A stretch of DNA of 8,057 bases from Candidatus Parcubacteria bacterium (lineage in GTDB: Bacteria; Patescibacteriota; Minisyncoccia; Minisyncoccales; UBA6532): positions 1 to 8,057 of the forward strand of contig JAUSNC010000051.1 of NCBI GenBank assembly GCA_030645645.1, given 5' to 3'. The notes beneath the pieces were generated by a model, which worked only from the letters and a program-made list of their open reading frames with translations, was not told the origin of the DNA and did not search any database. This document shows positions 1-5,240 of this stretch, in pieces (within the stretch, counting starts at the first letter, position 1; each line of letters starts with the position of its first letter). A program made the translations under genes and the position numbers.

Positions 1-255
1 CTTATAGAGCTTGGCGAGTCTGCTAAAGAGGCGCATAGGAAAATAGGAGAAAAAATAGCAGAGGTCTGTGATTTGGCAATTATTACCACAAAAGATTATT
101 TCAAGGATGTAGCATCAGCTGATTCCAAAAAGATAATTTTAATTGAAAATCCAAAAGATGTGATTAATAAAATAAAAGAAATTGCAGAACAGGGAGATGC
201 GGTTCTTTTAGAAGGAAGACTGCCAAAGGAGTTGATAAAATTATTAAGTAAATAA
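1..255 (+). CDS. murF: Mur ligase C-terminal end, MurF-like (partial at 5' end)
   Basis: This is the last 84 codons of a gene that enters the window from the left in frame 1 and ends at TAA (253-255). The visible piece reads LIELGESAKEAHRKIGEKIA near the window edge, then VCDLAIITTKDY, and near the end GDAVLLEGRLPKELIKLL. This matches the C-terminal Rossmann-like domain of MurF, where a '(M)xELGExxxxxHxxIG' segment is followed by 'CD' and by a 'GDxVLLKGSR' strand-loop. MurF adds D-Ala-D-Ala to UDP-MurNAc-tripeptide in the cytoplasm, the last soluble step of peptidoglycan precursor synthesis. The terminal loop is GRLP rather than the usual KGSRG. The N-terminal and ATP-binding domains lie outside the window, so another Mur ligase family member cannot be fully excluded. 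Nearby femAB-like and ftsQ genes fit a wall-synthesis role. Confidence 0.75.
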   Translation, partial: LIELGESAKEAHRKIGEKIAEVCDLAIITTKDYFKDVASADSKKIILIENPKDVINKIKEIAEQGDAVLLEGRLPKELIKLLSK

Positions 256-288
256 AAAGAGCATATTCCTTTAGAAAGAATTGCTCTT
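250..288 (-). terminator. Intrinsic terminator for the small membrane gene, between convergent genes
   Basis: AAGAGCA (257-263) pairs with TGCTCTT (282-288). The stem continues through ATTC (265-268) with GAAT (278-281) around a short loop. Read on the minus strand the hairpin is followed by a T-rich run (TTTTTATTT), a classic intrinsic terminator for the leftward gene, whose stop codon lies inside it. On the plus strand the downstream T-run is weak, so it may end murF transcription only partly. Confidence 0.65.
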
Positions 289-534
289 ACTTAGTCTTTT
301 AATACCCGATTTTGTGCGAGAGATGGTTAATTCGCAATAAATACGTACTATAGTAACTAACCAGGCTATGACTGCAACGCTAATTACTATCACAGTTGGA
401 AAAATTGCATAGTTGCCAAGTATGCGTATTAAAGTAATCCCAATAAGATAGAGGTAAATATATACGATTGATATTGCGAAGCCAGTCCCTATTCCAATAG
501 CGGTTATTAAGTACAAGATTTCTCTATTTTCCAA
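271..534 (-). CDS. Small two-helix membrane protein of unknown function
   Basis: This is an 87-residue protein that I do not recognise. Two hydrophobic stretches, about residues 8-36 and 42-65, should cross the membrane. A short polar, basic tail follows (about residues 67-87, with several Lys, Arg and Ser) and probably faces the cytoplasm. The start is TTG (534-532), chosen because AAGGGTG lies 5 bases upstream (546-540), a good Shine-Dalgarno match. A TTGACT -35 box lies further upstream, and a hairpin with a T-run sits exactly at the stop. Promoter, ribosome site and terminator together argue for a real single-gene unit despite the lack of a known family. It is convergent to murF and divergent from the FemAB-like gene. 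It has no catalytic motif, so a small accessory or anchoring role is only a guess. Confidence 0.6.
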   Translation of the reverse strand: MENREILYLITAIGIGTGFAISIVYIYLYLIGITLIRILGNYAIFPTVIVISVAVIAWLVTIVRIYCELTISRTKSGIKRLSKSNSF

Positions 535-550
535 TATTACACCCTTATAA

Positions 551-580
551 ATAACATATCACTTATTTAAAAAGAGTCAA
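551..580 (-). promoter_or_regulatory. Promoter of the small two-helix membrane gene
   Basis: On the minus strand TTGACT (580-575, 5/6 to consensus) is followed after 18 bases by TGTTAT (556-551, 4/6), or after 16 bases by TATGTT (558-553, 4/6). The predicted transcript starts near 544-546, at or within the AAGGGTG ribosome-binding motif, leaving a leader of only about a dozen bases. Confidence 0.45.
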
Positions 581-588
581 ACAAATGA

Positions 589-594
589 TAAAAT
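589..594 (+). promoter_or_regulatory. Probable -10 box of the FemAB-like gene (leaderless start)
   Basis: TAAAAT (5/6 to TATAAT) ends 8 bases before the ATG at 603, the same spacing as the much stronger hrcA promoter in this window. No Shine-Dalgarno sequence precedes the ATG and no good -35 box is visible. The sequence is very A-rich, so the match may be chance. Confidence 0.3.
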
Positions 595-602
595 AAAAAA
601 CA

Positions 603-1610
603 ATGGAAATAAAAGAAATTAGCGATAAAGATATCTGGGAAGAATTCTTATTAAAATATAAAGAAAAAACTTTCTTGCAGTCTTGGAATTGGGGAGAATT
701 TAATAAAATGATGGGGAGTAAAATTTGGCGCTTTGGCTTGTATAAAAATGAAAAATTATCGGCGGTTTCTTTAGTTATAAAAGTGGAGGCAAAAAGAGCG
801 ACATTTCTCTTTGTACCGCACGTGCCAGACATTGAGCCTGAATTATTTAATGCCTTTGTGGGGAAATTAAAGGAACTTGCAAGAGAAGAAAAAGCGATTT
901 TTATAAGGATTGCTCCTATTTGGGAAAGTAATGATGAAAACAGGAAGGTTTTTAAAAATATGGGATTCAGAGATGCGCCGATCCATATGCACCCTGAAGT
1001 TACATGGGAACTTGATATTTCCCAGCCGGAGGAAGATCTTATGAAAAATATGAGGAAGACAACGCGGTACCTCATACGCCAAGCGGGGAAAAATCCTGAT
1101 ATAATTATCCAACAAAGCGATAAAATTGAAGATATAGAAAAATTTCATAATATTTACGAATCAACGGTTCAAAGGCACAATTTTATAGGATTCCCGCCAG
1201 GCTATCTTAAAAATCAGCACATGGCATTCTCTGGAGACAGCCAGATTTCCACATTCCTAGGTTTCTATAAAGGGGAATTGGTTTCTTCGGCGATTATCGT
1301 TTTTTACCAAGGAACCGCATATTATCACCACGGCGCATCTCTGGTAAAATATCAGAAAATACCGGTTTCATATTTATTGCAGTTGGAGGCCATTAAAGAA
1401 GCTAAGAAAAGGGGATGCAAAGTCTATAATTTTTGGGGGATAGCTCCGACTGACAATCCTAATCACCCTTGGGCCGGCCTTTCTCTTTTTAAAATGGGGT
1501 TCGGAGGCTACAGAAGAGACTATATTAAAACACAAGATTATCCGTTGTCCTTTCGATATTGGATTAATTATATAATTGAAGCAATGCGGCGGAAAAGAAG
1601 AAATTTATAA
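603..1610 (+). CDS. FemAB/FemX-family peptidyltransferase (peptidoglycan cross-bridge)
   Basis: This 335-residue protein belongs to the FemAB family, which uses aminoacyl-tRNA to add amino acids to the stem peptide of lipid-linked or UDP-linked peptidoglycan precursors, at the cytoplasmic face of the membrane. Seen here: the N-terminal FLQSWNWGEFNKMMG segment (24-38), the IRIAPIWE strand (101-108), a basic KNMRKTTRYLIRQAGK helix region (148-163) that follows the first GNAT-like half, and in the second GNAT-like half FLGFYKGELVSSA (218-230), YYHHGAS (240-246) and the late YNFWGIAP (275-282) plus GLSLFKMGFGG (292-302). The last of these corresponds to the family's 'LxxFKxxFG' motif. The length is near the short end for the family, and the long coiled-coil arm of staphylococcal FemA is absent. 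The basic tail (MRRKRRNL) may contact membrane lipids or tRNA. ATG 603 has no ribosome-binding site. The amino acid transferred cannot be read from sequence. Confidence 0.85.
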   Translation: MEIKEISDKDIWEEFLLKYKEKTFLQSWNWGEFNKMMGSKIWRFGLYKNEKLSAVSLVIKVEAKRATFLFVPHVPDIEPELFNAFVGKLKELAREEKAIFIRIAPIWESNDENRKVFKNMGFRDAPIHMHPEVTWELDISQPEEDLMKNMRKTTRYLIRQAGKNPDIIIQQSDKIEDIEKFHNIYESTVQRHNFIGFPPGYLKNQHMAFSGDSQISTFLGFYKGELVSSAIIVFYQGTAYYHHGASLVKYQKIPVSYLLQLEAIKEAKKRGCKVYNFWGIAPTDNPNHPWAGLSLFKMGFGGYRRDYIKTQDYPLSFRYWINYIIEAMRRKRRNL

Positions 1611-1645
1611 AAAAAAGACACGCTGAATATTGTATATCAACGTGT
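1609..1645 (-). terminator. Strong leftward intrinsic terminator between convergent genes
   Basis: ACACG (1618-1622) pairs with CGTGT (1641-1645), then TGA (1624-1626) with TCA (1637-1639) and TAT with ATA, around a short loop. On the minus strand the hairpin is followed at once by eight or more T residues (complement of the A-run 1609-1616). It begins three bases after the stop of the leftward membrane gene. On the plus strand no T-run follows, so it serves mainly the minus-strand gene. Confidence 0.75.
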
Positions 1646-1647
1646 TA

Positions 1648-2151
1648 TTAAAAGGAAATACCGGGGAGACCAAAGTATATTAGAATAGCAGAGATTATTA
1701 TGTTCAGATAGTACCAATCCGGGAAAGGACCAATCCATCTTTTCTGCCAATAAATGGCTTTTCCATTGAATTTCCTGATGCCGTAATACGGATTAAGTAG
1801 AACCCAGAGGAAATTTCCAATGACTATACTTGTTATCATTAGTCCGAGGAGGAGTGATTCCGTTCTGATCAAGAGTGAGATATCTATTTCCTTAATCATG
1901 AAGATAATCATGAAAAATAGCATAGGTATATTGAAGGTTATGAAACGCAATGCATTTAACCAAGTATGGTAACCAGTGGTCGGAAAGCCTTGAAGTCTTA
2001 CAAGGAACCCTTCAGTTTTACGCCATGTCGGAAGATTTTGAGCCCAGCCGTATTTCCCTTCAATTTGTATTTCCAGTTTTGCTGTAATGAATGAAATCAG
2101 CAGTGTGAATCCACTCAAACCGATTAATATTATTTCAGATAATTCAATCAA
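1648..2151 (-). CDS. Four-helix membrane protein of unknown function
   Basis: This 167-residue integral membrane protein has hydrophobic segments at about residues 5-24, 67-88, 97-119 and 146-161. Between helices 1 and 2 lies a polar stretch with EGKYGWAQNLPTWR (31-44) and TGYH (59-62). After helix 3 comes FLWVLLNPYYGIRKF (114-128), then a Trp-rich segment with WQKRW (135-139). From memory, proteins with this EGKxGWAxNLPTWR / TGYH / FLWxxLNPxYGIxKF pattern recur as uncharacterised membrane proteins in Patescibacteria and some archaea. I cannot give a function or family name. The start is TTG (2151-2149), supported by AGAGGG (2164-2159) 7 bases upstream. A strong terminator follows the stop. 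It is divergent from ftsQ with only 28 bases between the start codons. Confidence 0.7.
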   Translation of the reverse strand: MIELSEIILIGLSGFTLLISFITAKLEIQIEGKYGWAQNLPTWRKTEGFLVRLQGFPTTGYHTWLNALRFITFNIPMLFFMIIFMIKEIDISLLIRTESLLLGLMITSIVIGNFLWVLLNPYYGIRKFNGKAIYWQKRWIGPFPDWYYLNIIISAILIYFGLPGISF

Positions 2152-2164
2152 TTTCTATCCCTCT

Positions 2165-2170
2165 TATTAT
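2165..2170 (+). promoter_or_regulatory. Candidate -10 box of ftsQ
   Basis: TATTAT (5/6) ends 9 bases before the ATG at 2180. There is no Shine-Dalgarno sequence and no clear -35 box. It shares five base pairs with the -10 box of the divergent gene, so the two promoters would exclude each other. Confidence 0.3.
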
Positions 2171-2194
2171 TACATAGATATGAATAAAAGTCAA
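2166..2194 (-). promoter_or_regulatory. Promoter of the four-helix membrane gene, inside the start of ftsQ
   Basis: On the minus strand TTGACT (2194-2189, 5/6) is followed after 17 bases by AATAAT (2171-2166, 5/6) with a TG two bases upstream, an extended -10. The -35 box lies within the first codons of ftsQ. The predicted start near 2159 falls at the end of the AGAGGG motif, so part of that motif may not be transcribed from this promoter. Confidence 0.4.
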
Positions 2195-2977
2195 GTAAAA
2201 AGACATCCACACCGGTTTAAGATAAACAAGCCGCTTTATAAAAACAAATATTTTTGGCTTTGTTTATTTGGTTTTATTATTGGTTCAGCAGTTTTACGTT
2301 TCTTCTTGTTTTCAGATTTTTTCCAGGTAAAGAATATTCAGATATCCGGCAATGTTAAAATTTCAGCTGGGGATTTGGAAAATATGGTAAATAATCGAGT
2401 TCAAAATAATATTCTATTTTTTCCGACAAAAAATATATTCTTTGTCAGCCAGAAGAAAATTGAGAATGAAATCCTTAATAATTATCCGATAATAAACACT
2501 GCGGATTTAACTAAAAAAATGCCCGGAACTCTAACACTGGCAGTTAAAGAGAGGATTGCTGAAGCTGTTTTTTATTCTGATGAACTGTACTACTTAATTG
2601 ATAAACAAGGAATAATCTTTGAGCCTGTATCAGGCATTGATCCAAATTATCTTGAAATAGAAAATTTGATTCCAATAAATGAAGTAAGACTTGGAAATAA
2701 GGTAGTTAATGAAAGTGAAATGGCAAAGATATTTGAAATTGAAACAGCGCTAAAAAATGACATTAAAATACCTATCCAGAAAGCTTCAATTATCTCCAAT
2801 GAGAGGCTGAATATAAAAACTTTTGCAGGATGGGATATTTATTTCAATACAGGAAATGAAATTTCCTGGCAGATAAAAATGCTGAAATTGGCGCTGGAGA
2901 AACAAATTTCTCAAGAAAAGCAGAATAATCTGGAATACATTGATCTGCGTTTTGGAAACCAAATATTTTTCCGCTAA
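2180..2977 (+). CDS. ftsQ: Cell division protein FtsQ (DivIB family)
   Basis: This 265-residue single-pass membrane protein has the FtsQ layout. A short basic cytoplasmic tail (1-23) precedes a transmembrane helix (about 24-44). A POTRA domain follows, beginning FFQVKNIQISGN (47-58) and running to the PGTLTLAVKERIAEAVF strand pair (115-131). The beta domain has YYLIDKQGIIFE (137-148) and ends in EYIDLRFGNQIFFR. FtsQ links early and late divisome proteins, scaffolding FtsL/FtsB and FtsW/FtsI at the septum, with its main domain outside the membrane. The frame stays open upstream to an ATG at 2087. I chose ATG 2180 because the extension would overlap the start of the divergent gene, has no FtsQ-like character and would displace the usual short basic N-terminus. 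Its TAA overlaps the stop of the convergent glycosyltransferase. The usual neighbours murC, murB, ddl and ftsA are absent here. Confidence 0.85.
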   Translation: MNKSQVKRHPHRFKINKPLYKNKYFWLCLFGFIIGSAVLRFFLFSDFFQVKNIQISGNVKISAGDLENMVNNRVQNNILFFPTKNIFFVSQKKIENEILNNYPIINTADLTKKMPGTLTLAVKERIAEAVFYSDELYYLIDKQGIIFEPVSGIDPNYLEIENLIPINEVRLGNKVVNESEMAKIFEIETALKNDIKIPIQKASIISNERLNIKTFAGWDIYFNTGNEISWQIKMLKLALEKQISQEKQNNLEYIDLRFGNQIFFR

Positions 2978-4764
2978 TCGCCCAAATAATAGATGAATAT
3001 AGATTTTCCCGCTCTTGCCACCGGTTTGTATTGATCCAGCCAGTTATAGTAATCAGTTGTTTCCTTAAAACCCTGGACCGCTTCTGCTCTTCCTCCCTGC
3101 ATCTGAGATGCAGAAACCGCAACCCATCCTTCTGTAGGGATGGTTTTTAAATCCCTTGGATTCAGTCTTACGTATTTATCGCCAAGATAATATTCAGGAC
3201 TTGCTCCGCCGAAATGGTCAAGATGGATTTCCTCTATCTTATTTTTTTCCATAAATTTGATCAGACGATAGAAGTCCTGACCCCAGTCATAATTTGAATC
3301 CACCGCAATTTTATAACCGTTGTTTATGCCGTGAGCCAGCTCATTGTAATAGGAAATATAATACGGGAATGAAGATAAGGAAGAAACTCCGTACCATATA
3401 AATAACAGGGAAATTACAGCTGAGACAAATGATTTTAGTTTTGTCGTTTCTATCTTCTCAATAATATTCTTCAGACCCAAAGAAACTAAAAGATACATAA
3501 TGGGTATTGTGGGCATTAAATGCCTTATACCAATGTTTAACTTTCCCGTTATCGCAGTTGTCCAATAAATAACCAGGAAAAGGATTAATGAGAATATAGT
3601 GAAATTATTCTTTATTAAGTCGATCAGACCCTGACGGATATTATTCTTTAAGGAAAATTTCCAGAATAGTCCAATCAAAGAGAGAGCAATAAGGAAGAAA
3701 AGAGCCAAAGGTTCCTTCATAAGATAAATAATCGGGAAATAATACCACCATCCACTTGAAGAAACCTGGCCTAATAGGTAAACGGTATTGCCGTAAGAAA
3801 CCCGCTGTGTAGCCATTAATACGCCCTCAAAATATTGCGCAAAAGGCCGTAAAAGAGGCTTGTCCGCCATCCAGATATCAATATTTCGCAATGCACCAAA
3901 TGGCTTTGGGGCGATATTTGATGCAATATCCCTTACTTGATGATCAACGGGGTAGTTCCATATATGAAATTGGTAAACTGGCCCTACAACAAATAGGAAC
4001 CCTATAATTCCGGTAATCATTGCCAGAATAAAATATTTAAAGGAAGTCCGCATTCTGCCGATTTGCATATCCGGATATAGCCTTGAGTAGGTTAAAGCCA
4101 GTATTAAAAAATAAGGAACAAGTAAAATAAGGGAGAATTTTATCAGTAAAGCCAATCCGAAAGCCAATCCGGCGATGATAATATTTTTCTTTACCGGATT
4201 TTTAAGGAATTTAAGCCAGAAATAAGTTGAGAAAAGAAGTCCGAAGGCGGCGCCTATGTCAGTTGTAACTAATCTGCCGTGGGCAATAAGAGTCGGAGAA
4301 AAAGAAAACAGGAGAAGTGTTAAGACGGCCGTGAGATTGCCGCCTAATTCCCGGGCCCATCGGAAAATGAAATATCCCATAGCGAGAAGTATCAAAATCA
4401 TCGGAAAACGGCTTAAAAAAGTGATAAAGACCGGGTTATTTCCTGATTTATAAAGCAGGTCGTTGCCGAAATCAAATTGAACCCACCATGCCGGGGCAGA
4501 TTCTTGTATCCAGTTCGGGCTATCTGACGGAAAATTCAGATTAAGAAATAATAAGGGAATTGCCGCCAGGTCCTTTATTAATGGAGGATGCTCAGGATTC
4601 ATTCTGTAATCTTGCTGGGTTAAATAAGAATAACCGGCTCCAATATGAGCAACTTCGTCAAATGTAAGCGCGTCTCCCGCCATGCTCAATAAAGCGGTTA
4701 TAAACATAAAAACTAAAAGAAAGCCTGCAATTAAATTTGTTGTTTTATTTTTAATATTTAACAT
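2974..4764 (-). CDS. GT39/PMT-type membrane glycosyltransferase (GT-C fold)
   Basis: This is a 596-residue polytopic membrane protein with about ten or more hydrophobic segments. It resembles dolichyl-phosphate-mannose protein mannosyltransferases and ArnT-like GT-C enzymes, which move a sugar from a polyprenyl-phosphate carrier to a protein or lipid on the outer face of the membrane. Seen here: a first helix (about 10-30) followed by the acidic motif LTFDEVAHIGAGY (33-45, catalytic-type Asp35-Glu37 region), NPEHPPLIKDLAA (56-68), then AHGRLVTTDIGAA (161-173) as the second acidic loop. A C-terminal soluble part carries VDSNYDWGQDFYRL and a YYLGD stretch common in this group. The ATG start (4764-4762) lacks a ribosome-binding site. 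Its TAG stop (2976-2974) overlaps the ftsQ TAA. The sugar and acceptor cannot be inferred. Protein or surface-polysaccharide glycosylation is plausible. Confidence 0.8.
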   Translation of the reverse strand: MLNIKNKTTNLIAGFLLVFMFITALLSMAGDALTFDEVAHIGAGYSYLTQQDYRMNPEHPPLIKDLAAIPLLFLNLNFPSDSPNWIQESAPAWWVQFDFGNDLLYKSGNNPVFITFLSRFPMILILLAMGYFIFRWARELGGNLTAVLTLLLFSFSPTLIAHGRLVTTDIGAAFGLLFSTYFWLKFLKNPVKKNIIIAGLAFGLALLIKFSLILLVPYFLILALTYSRLYPDMQIGRMRTSFKYFILAMITGIIGFLFVVGPVYQFHIWNYPVDHQVRDIASNIAPKPFGALRNIDIWMADKPLLRPFAQYFEGVLMATQRVSYGNTVYLLGQVSSSGWWYYFPIIYLMKEPLALFFLIALSLIGLFWKFSLKNNIRQGLIDLIKNNFTIFSLILFLVIYWTTAITGKLNIGIRHLMPTIPIMYLLVSLGLKNIIEKIETTKLKSFVSAVISLLFIWYGVSSLSSFPYYISYYNELAHGINNGYKIAVDSNYDWGQDFYRLIKFMEKNKIEEIHLDHFGGASPEYYLGDKYVRLNPRDLKTIPTEGWVAVSASQMQGGRAEAVQGFKETTDYYNWLDQYKPVARAGKSIFIYYLGD

Positions 4765-4785
4765 AGTAATTTAGTTAATTTAATC

Positions 4786-4794
4786 ATTCTACCA
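4786..4794 (-). promoter_or_regulatory. Extended -10 promoter of the GT39-type gene
   Basis: On the minus strand TGGTAGAAT contains TAGAAT (4791-4786, 5/6) with the TGn extension. No convincing -35 box is seen at 16-18 bases. This gives a leader of about 14 bases before the ATG at 4764, with no Shine-Dalgarno sequence. Confidence 0.4.
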
Positions 4795-4811
4795 TAATTC
4801 ATATAATACAC

Positions 4812-4839
4812 TTGTGGAAAAAAATAAAAATGCTATACT
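4812..4839 (+). promoter_or_regulatory. Promoter of the 87-residue hypothetical gene
   Basis: TGCTATACT (4831-4839) is an extended -10 (TATACT 5/6 plus TGn). A weak -35, TTGTGG (4812-4817, 3/6), lies 16 bases upstream. The predicted transcript start near 4846 lies within the AAGAGGA ribosome-binding motif (4844-4850). Confidence 0.45.
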
Positions 4840-4860
4840 TTTCAAGAGGAATACTAAGAT

Positions 4861-5124
4861 TTGCTAACTGATAAAATCAATAAATTAGAAAGAGGGGATA
4901 TAGTCGAAGCTCCATATGTGGATTCAGAATCATACCAGGTAGCAGGGTGGCTTAATGAAGAGATTCTTTTCCTAATATCAATAAAGGACAATAAAAAACT
5001 ACTTATAAATAAAAAAGATATTGTCCGACGATTGCTGACATTCTCTGAAATACAAAAATGCACTAATGAAAGCTCATTGCCAATAACTTTTAACAGTTAT
5101 ACATCTTTCAAAGAAATTAAATAG
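4861..5124 (+). CDS. Hypothetical small soluble protein (87 aa)
   Basis: I do not recognise this protein. It is 87 residues long, charged and soluble, with no signal peptide or membrane segment. The N-terminal half (KLERGDIVEAPYVDSESYQV, then a WLNEEILFLISI strand) looks like a small beta-rich, SH3-like barrel. The middle has a lysine-rich KDNKKLLINKKDIVRRL stretch that could bind nucleic acid or an acidic partner. Both statements are guesses from residue pattern. The start is TTG 4861, supported by AAGAGGA (4844-4850) and an extended -10 box just upstream. No in-frame ATG gives a longer or better protein. It ends in TAG and is followed by a hairpin with a T-run. It is divergent from the GT39-type gene and upstream of, but separately transcribed from, the GH57-like gene. 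Confidence 0.6.
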   Translation: MLTDKINKLERGDIVEAPYVDSESYQVAGWLNEEILFLISIKDNKKLLINKKDIVRRLLTFSEIQKCTNESSLPITFNSYTSFKEIK

Positions 5125-5131
5125 AAAGTCT

Positions 5132-5180
5132 GCCTGTTATCCCACATGCCTAGTAGCGCGAGCGAACGGCTTTTTTATTT
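5132..5180 (+). terminator. Probable terminator after the 87-residue gene
   Basis: A GC-rich segment ends in GGC followed by TTTTTTATTT (5171-5180). GCC (5132-5134) and GTT (5136-5138) can pair with AAC-GGC (5165-5170). Alternatively GCC (5148-5150) pairs with GGC (5168-5170) with a small inner GC stem. The T-run is convincing but the exact fold is ambiguous. The segment also resembles conserved 23S rRNA sequence (see findings). Confidence 0.5.
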
Positions 5181-5188
5181 GTATATCA

Positions 5189-5217
5189 TTGACAAAAAGA
5201 ATTATATGTGGTATTAT
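5189..5217 (+). promoter_or_regulatory. Strong promoter of the GH57-like gene
   Basis: A perfect TTGACA (5189-5194), a 17-base spacer and TATTAT (5212-5217, 5/6) are seen, with the TGn extension at 5209-5211. The predicted start is near 5224, at the beginning of the purine motif AAGAGTG (5224-5230). Confidence 0.7.
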
Positions 5218-5240
5218 TCCTGCAAGAGTGATCATTGAAA

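Noticed and set aside
563..1148. Two long minus-strand open frames opposite the FemAB-like gene
   Set aside because: They lie antisense to a clearly recognised protein, show compositionally odd residues (Ser, Phe and Ile rich) and lack a ribosome site.
2087..2179. Upstream extension of ftsQ to an ATG at 2087
   Set aside because: It overlaps the start of the divergent membrane gene, has no ribosome-binding site and adds 31 residues unlike an FtsQ N-terminus. ATG 2180 gives the normal short basic tail before the membrane helix.
2844..3122. Minus-strand frame across the ftsQ end and glycosyltransferase end
   Set aside because: It overlaps two recognised genes in another frame and has no family resemblance.
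4256..4453. Plus-strand frame inside the GT39-type gene
   Set aside because: It is antisense to a conserved membrane-protein segment and has no start signals.
4854..5063. Minus-strand frame opposite the 87-residue gene
   Set aside because: The plus-strand gene has a promoter, ribosome motif and terminator. The minus-strand frame has none.
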